Positions 26,698 through 35,308 of a DNA stretch of 64,000 nucleotides are shown piece after piece. A program made the translations under genes and the position numbers. A model generated the notes under the pieces. It searched no databases, had not been told where the DNA came from, and saw only the letters and a list, made by a program, of their open reading frames with translations. The stretch's first letter is position 1. The number at the start of each line of letters is the position of its first letter. The stretch comes from Halovenus carboxidivorans (lineage in GTDB: Archaea > Halobacteriota > Halobacteria > Halobacteriales > Haloarculaceae), in NCBI RefSeq assembly GCF_009831575.1, contig NZ_WUUT01000002.1:434001-498000 (forward strand), given 5' to 3'.

Positions 26698-27309
26698 ATG
26701 CGAGAGGACCCGGACGTCGACCAGTCCAAGCGGGCGACGCTGCGCCGGTTCGCCGCCCTCGGCGCAGCAAGCCCGCTGGTCGGGCTCGCGTCCGCCGAGG
26801 AGAGTGACAGCGACACGCCGGAGGCGATTGTCGGCTACCTCTCCACGACACCCGGTGCTCACTTCTCGAAGATCCGCGACGACCTCCATCTCGGAACCGG
26901 AGAGACGCAACACCACCTCGACGAACTGGAATCAGACGGTGCAATCGAGAGCCGGAAAGACGGCGATTACCGCCGGTACTTCCCGGCGGGGCAGTTCAGC
27001 GAGTTCGAGCAGACCGCGCTCGGACAACTTCGCAGAGAGACGCCCCGTCAGGTGGTGATCGTGTTGCTCGAAGCGCCCGACGCGACCGCCGGCGAGATTG
27101 CCGACCGCGTCGGCGTCTCCCGGCCGACGGTGAGCAACTGCGCGAAGCGGCTCGAATCGGCCGGCCTGCTCTCCCGGAACGGCGGCTACTCGCTCATCGA
27201 TCCGGAGACCGTACTGCTCCTGTTAGTCCGATACGCAGACTCGTTCGGCGAGGACGCCGCCGCCTTCGCGGAGACTGCACCCTCGCTCGTCGAGTACACC
27301 GGCAAGTGA
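26698..27309 (+). CDS. Winged helix-turn-helix protein with Tat-like N-terminus
   Basis: The 203-residue protein has two winged-helix domains. The first is at about residues 38-97 (AIVGYLSTTPGAHFSKIRDDLHL, THHLDEL-type recognition helix QHHLDELESDG), the second at about 105-165 (RQVVIVLLEAPDATAGEIADRVGVSRPTVSNCAKRLE). Before them, residues 10-34 read like a Tat signal: twin Arg at 16-17 in TLRRFAALG, a short hydrophobic stretch, and ASA before EE. A DNA-binding protein with an export signal is contradictory, so the segment may instead anchor the protein at the membrane. It follows the SPFH gene by 62 bases. Confidence 0.75.
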   Translation: MREDPDVDQSKRATLRRFAALGAASPLVGLASAEESDSDTPEAIVGYLSTTPGAHFSKIRDDLHLGTGETQHHLDELESDGAIESRKDGDYRRYFPAGQFSEFEQTALGQLRRETPRQVVIVLLEAPDATAGEIADRVGVSRPTVSNCAKRLESAGLLSRNGGYSLIDPETVLLLLVRYADSFGEDAAAFAETAPSLVEYTGK

Positions 27310-27313
27310 GTCG

Positions 27314-27562
27314 TCAGGCCGTGACCATCCACGTCGTACTCGAAGAGTAGCCCCACTTCTCGACGGAGATGTCGAACTCGCCGCGCTCGATGGCGGTCAT
27401 GTTCGTGCCCACCTCCTTGGGGGACATGTCGAGTTCGTCGGCGATGAGCCGGGATTTGAAGTAGGTCTGGTCGTCGACGGCGTCGCGGAGGAACTCGAGG
27501 ATACGGTGTTGTTTCTCGGAGAGGTTCGCCGGTTCGGCCGAGGTGTCCGCTGTCGTACTCAT
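27314..27562 (-). CDS. DUF7123-type small winged-helix protein
   Basis: An 82-residue protein (LSEKQHRILEFLRDAVDDQTYF, KSRLIADELDMSPKEVGTNM, EKWGYSSSTTWMV). The helices and the strand-rich end suggest a single winged-helix domain. It resembles a conserved haloarchaeal family of small, probably nucleic-acid-binding proteins named DUF7123. It is convergent with the Tat-like winged-helix gene, with 4 bases between the stops. Target genes are unknown. Confidence 0.7.
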   Translation of the reverse strand: MSTTADTSAEPANLSEKQHRILEFLRDAVDDQTYFKSRLIADELDMSPKEVGTNMTAIERGEFDISVEKWGYSSSTTWMVTA

Positions 27563-27698
27563 ACATCTGGATTAGATAGGTCCGTATATAGCCCGTTTGG
27601 TACGATCGATTAACGCCGCGCCGTCTTGCGGTTTTGGCGAGAATATCCCGGCCACAGTCCGGTGGTCTGGGGGCTGTGGTATAGCTCCCTAACAGGAC

Positions 27699-28100
27699 TC
27701 AAGGGCTTTCCTCGATGGCTTCACCGACCGCAAAGTTCGACTTGACCTCGGTCACTTCGATCTTCACGCGGTCCCCGACCTCGGTGTCCGGGACGATGAT
27801 GACGTAGCCGCGCTCGACGCGTGCGATTCCGTCGCCCTGCTTGCCGATATCCTCGATTTCGACGTATCGTATCTCGCCGGGTTCGACCGGCGGTTGCGGT
27901 TCGCCGTCTGCGGAGTCGATGCGTTCACTTTCGCCGTCTTCGTCGGTCTCGTCCGGAGAGATAAGCGCCACTCGATACGTTTCGCCCGGTTCGACCGATC
28001 CGGTTTCGATCTCGCGCCGCGGAATCTCGACGACGTGAGTTCCGTCCCGCTCCGAGACATCAGCACTGAACAGACAGAGGAGTTTATTCGAGATTTCCAA
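27699..28100 (-). CDS. TRAM domain RNA-binding protein
   Basis: The C-terminal 60 residues form a TRAM domain (VEIEDIGKQGDGIARVERGY, VIIVPDTEVGDRVKIEVTEV, KSNFAVGEAIE), an OB-fold that binds RNA, found in tRNA-modifying enzymes and as stand-alone archaeal proteins. The N-terminus EISNKLLCLFSADVSERDG fits haloarchaeal relatives, which normally begin MEIS. Here the matching codon is TTG at 28100, so I take that as the start (133 residues). An in-frame ATG at 28142 would add 14 unconserved residues. An acidic linker lies at about residues 50-75. Confidence 0.8.
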   Translation of the reverse strand: MEISNKLLCLFSADVSERDGTHVVEIPRREIETGSVEPGETYRVALISPDETDEDGESERIDSADGEPQPPVEPGEIRYVEIEDIGKQGDGIARVERGYVIIVPDTEVGDRVKIEVTEVKSNFAVGEAIEESP

Positions 28101-28199
28101 GGGTAGTAGACCTCCGTATCCGTGCAAAGTGGGCCTATTCAAAGTATTTATCGGCTGGATTGGCGCCCGAGACAGCGACTGTCGGGAGACGCCCGGCGA

Positions 28200-29219
28200 T
28201 CAGCCGTTGGGGAGGACATCGACGACGCGGGTGACGGTCTCGACGGTGACCCAGGCGACGAACAGGAGATACGAGATCACGAGGAGATACGACTCGGCGG
28301 TCGAGAGAGCCAAGCCGGTCCGGAGGATCGTAAACAGCAACACCGTCGCCAGCGTCAGCACGCCGAACATCGGGACCGCCATGGCGAAGTTGACCGGCGT
28401 CGATCCGACGATGAGCACCCCGACGGGGATGGCGACGAGGAGATCGAACGTGTTCGAGCCGAGGACGCTCGCGATAGACGCCACGCCCCGGTCGTCGCGG
28501 GCCGCGCGGACGCTGACGAGCGCATCCGGGAGGCTCGTAGCACCGGCGGCGATAGTAACACCCATGACGAACCCCGGAACGCCGAAGGCGGTTCCGATGG
28601 CGTCGACCGAGTGGACGAGCCGCTCGACGGCGATCAGGATGACAACGAGCCCCGCGATCAACAGCCCCCACTGCCGGGCCAGATCAATATCGACCGACTC
28701 GTGACCTGCCTCGTGGTCGGCGGTATCCTGATACTGGATGAAGATGTAGAGACCGTACAGTGCGATCGGAATCGCCGCGATCGGTCGCGTGATCTCGCCC
28801 ATGAGCCGGTCCCCGCTCGTCGGATAGTAGATCACCGCCATCGCGAACGTAATCACCAGCACCGACACCGAGAGCATGTAGAACTGGGCCTCTTTGTAGA
28901 CGAGCGCCCGATTTGCCTGAATGTCGTCTTCCGTCGTGACGCCGGCGAGGGCGGGGATCACGAGAATGTTGAATATCGCCGACCCGACAATTGCGCCGAT
29001 ACCCAGTTCGATCGACTTGGCGAACACCGCGGAGAAGACGACCGTCGCAAGTTCGGGAAAACTCGAGCCGACGGCGGTGACAATGGAGCCCTGGACGACC
29101 TGCGGGAGCCCGTAGTACGCAGAGAGATTCTCCGCGGCACCTTCGAGCCAGCCGCTCCCGACCCAGATGGCGGCGGCGGTGACGAGAATGATCACGCCGT
29201 CGACTGCGAGCGAGGCCAT
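28200..29219 (-). CDS. CaCA family sodium/calcium exchanger-like membrane protein
   Basis: A 339-residue protein with about ten membrane helices in two inverted halves. The alpha-1 repeat is GSIVTAVGSSFPELATVVFS with GAIVGSAIFNILVIPAL. The alpha-2 repeat is GVTIAAGATSLPDALVSVRA with ASVLGSNTFDLLVAIPVG. These G-S/T-S-x-P-E/D motifs coordinate Ca2+ and Na+ in bacterial and archaeal NCX proteins. The Glu-to-Asp change in the second repeat (SLPD) is common in YrbG/NCX_Mj relatives. The start ATG at 29219 is preferred over 29246. It is divergent from the HtrA gene. Confidence 0.88.
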   Translation of the reverse strand: MASLAVDGVIILVTAAAIWVGSGWLEGAAENLSAYYGLPQVVQGSIVTAVGSSFPELATVVFSAVFAKSIELGIGAIVGSAIFNILVIPALAGVTTEDDIQANRALVYKEAQFYMLSVSVLVITFAMAVIYYPTSGDRLMGEITRPIAAIPIALYGLYIFIQYQDTADHEAGHESVDIDLARQWGLLIAGLVVILIAVERLVHSVDAIGTAFGVPGFVMGVTIAAGATSLPDALVSVRAARDDRGVASIASVLGSNTFDLLVAIPVGVLIVGSTPVNFAMAVPMFGVLTLATVLLFTILRTGLALSTAESYLLVISYLLFVAWVTVETVTRVVDVLPNG

Positions 29220-29320
29220 GGCTGAGGGGTCACTGCGGCGCGACAAAATCGTTGTGATAGGTACAGCAATCCGAACAGACGCGGTCGTACCGAGGCTAGT
29301 TGTAACGCTATATTGTTAAC

Positions 29321-29335
29321 TGTGCTGACAGCACA
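29321..29335. promoter_or_regulatory. Palindrome upstream of the htrA-type gene
   Basis: TGTGCT-GAC-AGCACA forms 6-base arms around a 3-base centre. It starts about 10 bases after a CGCTATATTG TATA-like stretch and 38 bases before the HtrA ATG, so it lies near the expected transcription start. A repressor or activator site is plausible; no protein can be assigned. Confidence 0.4.
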
Positions 29336-29372
29336 ACACATATCAGAGACCAAGCATAAGATTCAATTGTCG

Positions 29373-30485
29373 ATGTCCAGAGAGACATCTTCCCGCCGTC
29401 GGTTTCTGAAGCTCGGGAGTATTGCGCTCACAGCCAGTCTCGCGGGTTGTAGCGGTGCGCTCTCGGACGATTCAGCGTCTACACAGCCGTCCTCGTCCCC
29501 GCCGAACGGAACACAGGCTGATAGTAGCCAGACGAACGACACCTCCGAAAGCGAGTACACCGAGGTGTACCAGGAGACGATTCCGTCGGTCGTATCGGTC
29601 AGAACGAGCCAGGGGCAGGGAACCGGGTTTCTGTACGACGAGAGCCACGTCGTGACGAACGCGCACGTCGTGGGACGGGCCTCGACAGCGCAACTGCAGT
29701 TCCAGAACAGCACGTGGAGTGACGCGACCGTCCAGGGGAGAGACCGTCACAGCGACCTGGCGGTGCTCTCGGCGGCGGAGGCGCCGGAGTCGGCGGAGCC
29801 GCTTTCGTTCGCCGAGGAGAGCCCGGTCATCGGACAGGAGGTCGTCGCAATCGGGAATCCGTACAACCTCGACGGGAGTGTCACGTCGGGGATCATCAGT
29901 GGACTCGACCGACTGGTTCCGTCGCCCGCCGGCTATCAGATCCCGGACGCAATCCAGACGGACGCGGCGGTGAACCCCGGGAACAGCGGCGGACCGCTGA
30001 TGTCCACGGACGGAGGCGTGCTCGGCGTCGTCAACTCGAAACGCGGTGACAACATCGCGTTCGGAATCTCCGCGGCGCTCACACAGCGTGTCGTCCCCGA
30101 GCTGATCGAAACCGGGGAGTACGATCACGCGTATATGGGAGTCTCCCTCCAGAAAGTGACGCCGTCAATCGCTACTGCGAACGACCTCTCAACCCCGCGA
30201 GGACTCATCGTCGTCCAGACGGTCCGCAACGGGCCGGCGGACGGAGTACTCCAGCCGAGTTCCGCCGAGTTCGTCGACGGACGGCGGGTGCCGGTCGGCG
30301 GCGACATCATCCTCACGGTCGACGGCACGACGATGACCTCCTTCGAGGATCTCGCGAGTTACCTGGCACTCCAGACGCGGCCCGGCGATACCGTGCAGGC
30401 GACAGTTCTGCGGGACGGAACAGAACAGACAGTCGAGTTGAGCCTCGAACCGCGCCCCGAGCAGTCACGGTCGCCGCTCCAGTGA
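29373..30485 (+). CDS. HtrA/DegP-type serine protease, Tat lipoprotein
   Basis: A 370-residue secreted protease. The Tat signal SRRRFLKLG and lipobox LAGC (Cys26) are followed by a Ser/Thr-rich linker. The trypsin-like domain has the triad His98 (VTNAHVVG), Asp128 (RHSDLAVLS) and Ser205 (NPGNSGGPL). The C-terminal 100 residues form a PDZ domain (GLIVVQTVRNGPADGVLQ, GGDIILTVDGTTMTSFEDL). It probably performs protein quality control at the outer face of the membrane. The ATG at 29373 is chosen because the Tat motif starts there, although the frame is open from 29313. Confidence 0.92.
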   Translation: MSRETSSRRRFLKLGSIALTASLAGCSGALSDDSASTQPSSSPPNGTQADSSQTNDTSESEYTEVYQETIPSVVSVRTSQGQGTGFLYDESHVVTNAHVVGRASTAQLQFQNSTWSDATVQGRDRHSDLAVLSAAEAPESAEPLSFAEESPVIGQEVVAIGNPYNLDGSVTSGIISGLDRLVPSPAGYQIPDAIQTDAAVNPGNSGGPLMSTDGGVLGVVNSKRGDNIAFGISAALTQRVVPELIETGEYDHAYMGVSLQKVTPSIATANDLSTPRGLIVVQTVRNGPADGVLQPSSAEFVDGRRVPVGGDIILTVDGTTMTSFEDLASYLALQTRPGDTVQATVLRDGTEQTVELSLEPRPEQSRSPLQ

Positions 30486-30522
30486 CGGGACCGACCTGAC
30501 GACCACTCACAGATAGGGTCGA

Positions 30523-31179
30523 TCACAACTCCGTCCCGTCCGGCCGTTTCGCGCCCTCCGAGTCGTGGACGACGACACCATCGACCGCCGTCGGTTCGTA
30601 GCCGTCTCGAACGTCGATTGCTTCCTCGATTTCGCGGACTGCCCGCTCTTTGAGCGCCGCCGCTAACTCTTCGGCGTCCTCCCGGGAGATGTCACGGCCC
30701 AGGCCCTCGCACTCGTGTGCGCGGACCATCCCCTCCTCGTCGACCGCCTCGCCCATCGGCTGGCTGGTCCCGCCGAGTGCGACGCTGAACGGGTAGGTCT
30801 GACAGAGCAACGGCCGGTCGCCGTAGATCGAACACGCGCCGCCCTCCTCGCCCTCCCGGTAGAAGGTACAGTTCCCGCAGGAGTCCGTCTGCAAGGCCCA
30901 CTCGAAAGTCTCGCCCTCCGGGCCGTCCGGCCCCTCGACGAGACCGTACGGCATCGGTCTGGCAACGTCTCGCCAGTCGTACTCCTCGCTGTCCTGGATC
31001 GCGCGGATCTCGTCGGGAAAGACCGTCGCAGTGTGTTCCTCGGTGCCGTTCTCACCCTCGGCCGCCTTGCAACAGCCGCCACAGCGGGTACACTCGAAGC
31101 CGATCGATTCGATCGCGTCTGCGAGTTCTGCAATCGAGAGGTCGCGTGCGCGTTCGAGTTCGGCTTCGAGTGAGTCCAT
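30523..31179 (-). CDS. YkgJ family cysteine-cluster protein
   Basis: A 218-residue protein with the family's CTRCGGCC motif near residue 30, then CGNCTFY, CSIYGDRPLLCQTYPF and a later Cys, consistent with one or more bound metal ions or an Fe-S/zinc cluster. The family is widespread, and its function is not established (a putative zinc- or iron-chelating domain). ATG at 31179 is chosen over 31206. It lies 37 bases from the HtrA stop (convergent) and 42 bases downstream of the MBL hydrolase gene. Confidence 0.82.
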   Translation of the reverse strand: MDSLEAELERARDLSIAELADAIESIGFECTRCGGCCKAAEGENGTEEHTATVFPDEIRAIQDSEEYDWRDVARPMPYGLVEGPDGPEGETFEWALQTDSCGNCTFYREGEEGGACSIYGDRPLLCQTYPFSVALGGTSQPMGEAVDEEGMVRAHECEGLGRDISREDAEELAAALKERAVREIEEAIDVRDGYEPTAVDGVVVHDSEGAKRPDGTEL

Positions 31180-31221
31180 ACCGACACAGTGCGGAGTGAC
31201 GAGCAAAAGTGCTCGGATCGG

Positions 31222-31986
31222 TCACTCGGGTCGGGCCCGCTCGCCGTCGAAGGTGATCTTCGATTCGACGGCCAGTTTCTCGATGTGCGCGAGAACGGTC
31301 GCCCGGGCGAGGTCGTAGACGCCCGAGATGTCCTTGTCGTAGGCCGCGTCGACGATGTCGTCGACTGTTCTGTTTCCGTCCCGCACCGCTGCGTGGACAG
31401 CCTTCTCGCGGTCGAGTCGGTGGGTGATAAGTCGCTCGCACACCGCTCTCGGCGTCTCGATGACGGGGCCGTGGCCGGGGTAGAGTCGATCGGGATTCGC
31501 CGCGTGGACCCGCCGGAGACTGGTGAGATACGCCCGCATATCCCCTTCGGGCGCGCCGACGACGACGCTCCCCTCCGCGACGGCCAAATCACCACTGACG
31601 AACCCGTCTGCGAGCGCGAACGCCGTATGCTCCGGGGCGTGGCCGGGCGTGTCGACCGCGGTTACCCCCTCCGCCGGGAGCCGTTCGCCCGGTTTGAACG
31701 TTCGGTCCGGTTCGATACCGGCGGCGGACTCGAAGGCCGTCTCCCGTCCGTATCGCGCCCAGACCGTCAGATCGAACTCCGTCGCGTAGTCCGCGACTGC
31801 GCCGACGTGGTCGGGATGATGATGCGTGACGGCGACGTGTTCGACATCCGCCGCGACGACGGCGTCTAACTCTTCGTCGCGGGCCGCCGGGTCGACGACC
31901 AATCCCTCGCCGTCGGTGACGACGTACGCGCTGGTCGCTCCGGTCGGTGCGCGTGTCCGTACGGGGAGTGAAAATCGCTCGACCAT
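31222..31986 (-). CDS. MBL-fold metallo-hydrolase (glyoxalase II/LACTB2-like)
   Basis: A 254-residue protein with the dinuclear zinc motif THHHPDHVG near residues 54-62, further ligands in DTPGHAPEHTAF and SGDLAV, and LYPGHGP near 168. The C-terminal helical domain (RLDREKAVHAAVRDGNRTVDDIVDAAY) resembles the winged-helix tail of LACTB2-type hydrolases. It is a thioester, lactone or RNA hydrolase; sequence does not decide which. It is probably transcribed with the YkgJ gene downstream. Confidence 0.83.
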   Translation of the reverse strand: MVERFSLPVRTRAPTGATSAYVVTDGEGLVVDPAARDEELDAVVAADVEHVAVTHHHPDHVGAVADYATEFDLTVWARYGRETAFESAAGIEPDRTFKPGERLPAEGVTAVDTPGHAPEHTAFALADGFVSGDLAVAEGSVVVGAPEGDMRAYLTSLRRVHAANPDRLYPGHGPVIETPRAVCERLITHRLDREKAVHAAVRDGNRTVDDIVDAAYDKDISGVYDLARATVLAHIEKLAVESKITFDGERARPE

Positions 31987-32050
31987 CTACGTTGGTGCTC
32001 GCGGGCCAGGGGCCTATTCGTTTGGGTCGGCGACGGACGCGGGGATCGAG

Positions 32051-32332
32051 TCAGTTGCGCTCGGTCAGCGAGTAGACCTGCTTGCGAGCGTCCTGCACGC
32101 TGTACCGGGACTCGACCAGATCGGCGTCTTCGAGTCGGTTGAGTGCGTACCGGACGGTGCGGTCGGGCAGCAGGGACTCCTCCGCGAGTTGGCCCTGCGA
32201 GAGCGGGCCGTCGGTCTCCAGAATCTTCGCGACCAACTTCGCGCTCGGCGGCAGTTCGCGGAGTCGGTCACGATACTCCTGTTCTGAAAGAGTCTGTCGT
32301 GGTTTGCCGGGATCTTCGACGATCGTACTCAT
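32051..32332 (-). CDS. Small MarR/TrmB-like winged-helix regulator
   Basis: A 93-residue single-domain DNA-binding protein: LPPSAKLVAKILETDGPLSQGQLAEESLLPDRTVRYALNRLEDADL is a winged-helix core, with recognition helix LLPDRTVRYALNRL and a wing at ESRYSVQDARKQVYSL. ATG at 32332 is chosen over 32353. It is divergent from the methyltransferase across an AT-richer spacer of about 300 bases (32333-32629) that holds promoters in both directions and no further gene I can support. Confidence 0.8.
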   Translation of the reverse strand: MSTIVEDPGKPRQTLSEQEYRDRLRELPPSAKLVAKILETDGPLSQGQLAEESLLPDRTVRYALNRLEDADLVESRYSVQDARKQVYSLTERN

Positions 32333-32597
32333 AATTACGATACTCTCGATCACACTTGTAAACGTTGGCTATATTCACATCAAACGGATAGGGTGTGTTT
32401 AATCGTTTCCGCATTTCCTTATACATACTTGAGTTATATCGCGAATAGCCGAATATACGTACTCTTGAGTCGTCTCGCGTTCGATACCGGAGAAAGTGGC
32501 AGGTATAAGATAGGTACGGTGACGGGGCCGGCAGATTCGGCGCGGATCGATAGCGGCGGGAATTCATCCGGGAGAACCCGTCTGCAATCCAGTATCA

Positions 32598-32603
32598 TTT
32601 TAA
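32598..32603 (+). promoter_or_regulatory. TATA-like element deciding the methyltransferase start
   Basis: TTTTAA lies 32 to 27 bases before a GTG at 32630. This spacing fits a leaderless transcript starting at that GTG and argues against the ATG at 32603, which overlaps the element itself. Confidence 0.55.
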
Positions 32604-32629
32604 TGCTCGGGGCGAGAAAGCCAGGTAGC

Positions 32630-33334
32630 GTGAAAGGACAGGAGTGGTATCAGGCCGACGATGTCGCCCAGGAGTACGACGAAAAGCGGTTCTCGAAGGG
32701 TGGCCGACTCATCGACCGCCGCGAGAAGGAAGCGGTGTTAGACGCGCTCGGGCCGGTCGAGGACAAGAAAGTGCTCGAAATCGCCTGCGGGACCGGTCGG
32801 TTTACCGCGATGCTCGCCGAGCGCGGTGCCGACATCGTCGGGCTGGACATCTCGGGGCCGATGCTACAGCAGGGCCGCCAGCGCGCACAGTCGGCTGGCG
32901 TCGCTGACAGCCTCGAATACATGCGTGGTGACGCGGGCCGGCTCCCGTTCCCCGACGACCACTTCGATGTCGTGTTTGCGATGCGGTTTTTCCACCTCGC
33001 GGACACCCCTGAAGAGTTTCTCGCGGAGATGTGCCGGGTCTCGAACGACCAGATATTTTTCGACACGTTCAATCGGTACTCCACGCGGTCGCTGTACAAC
33101 TGGGCGCTGCCGATGGGGTCGCGGCTGTACTCCGGAGAGGAGGTCGACGCGCTGTTGGACGCGACCGGACTCGAACTGGTCTCAGCCGAACACGACTGGA
33201 TTTTCCCGTACGGCCTCTACCGCGAGATTCCGAACCGGGTCGCGTCGACCCTGCGGTGGCTCGACGACGGCATCCGCACGCTCCCGTTCGGCGACCGGTT
33301 GGCGTCGGTCTCGTACTGGAACGCGCGACTCTAA
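32630..33334 (+). CDS. Class I SAM-dependent methyltransferase
   Basis: A 234-residue methyltransferase. SAM-binding motif I is VLEIACGTGRFTAMLAERG, motif II VGLDISGPML, and motif III LEYMRGDAGRLPFPDDHFDVV, followed by the short-loop MRFFHLADTPEEFLAEM typical of UbiE/methyltransferase-11 proteins. The start is GTG at 32630 (product begins with KGQEWYQADDVAQEYD), supported by the upstream TATA-like element and by conservation of that N-terminus in haloarchaeal relatives. The methyl acceptor is unknown. It ends 210 bases before korA. Confidence 0.85.
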   Translation: MKGQEWYQADDVAQEYDEKRFSKGGRLIDRREKEAVLDALGPVEDKKVLEIACGTGRFTAMLAERGADIVGLDISGPMLQQGRQRAQSAGVADSLEYMRGDAGRLPFPDDHFDVVFAMRFFHLADTPEEFLAEMCRVSNDQIFFDTFNRYSTRSLYNWALPMGSRLYSGEEVDALLDATGLELVSAEHDWIFPYGLYREIPNRVASTLRWLDDGIRTLPFGDRLASVSYWNARL

Positions 33335-33544
33335 ATTTTGTGATATGTTCTGGGGTCGCCGGCAGTATCTGCTGATAACTCGGAGAGAAATTTCACAGGA
33401 CGGCAAACCCTCACGATAATTAGTGGGTGATCGTGCTCGTCCCGGTAGCGATGTTCGCGGTATTTGACGTTTTCGGCGAAATTACTGGGTGGTTCACGGG
33501 ATTGCAGAAGGCTTTTGCACAGGCCCTTTGTACCCTGAGCTAGC

Positions 33545-35308
33545 ATGCCCGACGACCTGAACTGGGCCATCGGCGGCGAAGCCGGCGATGGGATCGACTC
33601 AACAGGGAAAATCTTCGCACAGGCGCTCTCGCGGGCGGGCAGACACGTCTTCACCTCGAAAGACTTCGCGTCGCGGATCCGCGGTGGATACACGGCGTAC
33701 AAGGTGCGGACATCTGTCGACCGCGTCGAGAGCGTCGTCGATCGGTTAGATATCCTCATTGCACTGACGGAACGGACGATCGACGAGAACATGGACGAAC
33801 TCCACGAGGGAAGTGTCATCATCTACGATGGCGAGCGGACCTCGATGCAGGACGTCGAGATTCCGGACGGGATGATCGGACTCGACGTGCCGCTGAAAAG
33901 CCTGGCCGAGGAGGCCGGCGGTGGCATCATGCGCAACATCGTCGCGCTGGGTGCCGCCTGTGAAGTCACGAACTTCCCGATCGAGAACCTCGACGCCTCG
34001 CTGGAGAAGCGCTTCTCCGACAAGGGGACGGCAATCGTCGAGAACAACAAGGAATCGGCGCGGCTCGGCCAGGAGTACGTCCAGGAGAACTTCGATCACG
34101 ACTTCGAGTACGACCTCGAGACGACGGACAACGACTACGTGCTCCTGAACGGCGACGAGGCGATTGGAATGGGGGCCATCGCGGCCGGCTGTAAGTTCTA
34201 CTCCGGCTATCCGATCACGCCCGCGACGGACGTGATGGAGTATCTCACCGGCCGAATCGACCAGTTCGGCGGGAAAGTCGTCCAGGCAGAAGACGAACTC
34301 TCGGCAATCAACATGGCTCTGGGCGCGGCGCGTGCCGGCGCACGAGCGATGACGGCCACCTCCGGCCCGGGAATCGACCTGATGACCGAGACGTTCGGAC
34401 TCGTCGCCACCAGCGAGACGCCGCTGGTGATCTGTGACGTGATGCGGTCGGGGCCCTCGACGGGGATGCCGACCAAACAGGAGCAGGGGGATCTGAACAT
34501 GCTCCTGTACGGCGGCCACGGGGAGATTCCGCGGTTCGTCGTCGGCCCGACGAACGTCTCCGAGTGTTTCTGGAAGACCGTCGAGGCGTTCAACCTCGCT
34601 GAGAAGTACCAGACACCGGTGTTCCTCGTTGCGGACCTCTCGCTTGCGGTCACCGAACAGACCTTCTCGCCGGAGACGTTCGATATGGACGAGGTCGAAA
34701 TCGACCGCGGGAAAGTCGTCGACGAGAGCGAGATCGAGTCCTGGCAGGACGAACAGGGTCGGTTCCAGCCGCACTTCCCGACTGCGGACGGAATCAGCCC
34801 CCGGACGTTCCCCGGGACCGAGGATGGCGCTCACATGACGACGGGACTGGAACACGACTCCCTCGGCCGACGAACCGAGGACACCGACGTTCGCATCGAA
34901 CAGGTCGACAAACGCGAGCGGAAGGTCCAGACCGCTCGCGAGGAGGAAGACTGGGAACCGCGGGAGTTCGGTGATCCCGACGCCGACACGCTCGTGCTCT
35001 CGTGGGGGTCGAACGAGGGACCGATGCGGGAGGCGCTCGAGTTCCTCGAAGAGGACGGCCTCGACGTTCGGTTCATCTCCGTCCCGTATCTGTTCCCGCG
35101 TCCGGACCTCTCCGAACCGATCGAGAACGCGGAGACGACAATCGTCGTCGAGTGTAACGCGACCGGACAGTTCGCGGATATCATCGAGCACGACGTGCTC
35201 GAGCGAGTCGAACGGATCAACAAGTACAACGGTGTCCGCTTCAAGGCGGACGAACTCGCAGAGGAGATCAAGGCTACCGTCAGCCCACAGGCGGAGGTGG
35301 AACAATGA
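33545..35308 (+). CDS. korA: 2-oxoacid:ferredoxin oxidoreductase alpha subunit (gamma-alpha fusion)
   Basis: A 587-residue fusion of the gamma domain (NWAIGGEAGDGIDSTGKIFA, residues about 1-190) and the alpha domain (GDEAIGMGAIAAGCKFYSGYPITPATDVMEYL, with MTATSGPGIDLMTETFG). With KorB it oxidatively decarboxylates a 2-oxoacid, most likely 2-oxoglutarate, giving the CoA thioester and reduced ferredoxin, replacing the NAD-linked dehydrogenase complex in haloarchaea. The pyruvate homologue PorAB is the alternative. The stop overlaps the korB start (ATGA). TTTT at 33513-33516 lies about 30 bases before the ATG. Confidence 0.85.
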   Translation: MPDDLNWAIGGEAGDGIDSTGKIFAQALSRAGRHVFTSKDFASRIRGGYTAYKVRTSVDRVESVVDRLDILIALTERTIDENMDELHEGSVIIYDGERTSMQDVEIPDGMIGLDVPLKSLAEEAGGGIMRNIVALGAACEVTNFPIENLDASLEKRFSDKGTAIVENNKESARLGQEYVQENFDHDFEYDLETTDNDYVLLNGDEAIGMGAIAAGCKFYSGYPITPATDVMEYLTGRIDQFGGKVVQAEDELSAINMALGAARAGARAMTATSGPGIDLMTETFGLVATSETPLVICDVMRSGPSTGMPTKQEQGDLNMLLYGGHGEIPRFVVGPTNVSECFWKTVEAFNLAEKYQTPVFLVADLSLAVTEQTFSPETFDMDEVEIDRGKVVDESEIESWQDEQGRFQPHFPTADGISPRTFPGTEDGAHMTTGLEHDSLGRRTEDTDVRIEQVDKRERKVQTAREEEDWEPREFGDPDADTLVLSWGSNEGPMREALEFLEEDGLDVRFISVPYLFPRPDLSEPIENAETTIVVECNATGQFADIIEHDVLERVERINKYNGVRFKADELAEEIKATVSPQAEVEQ

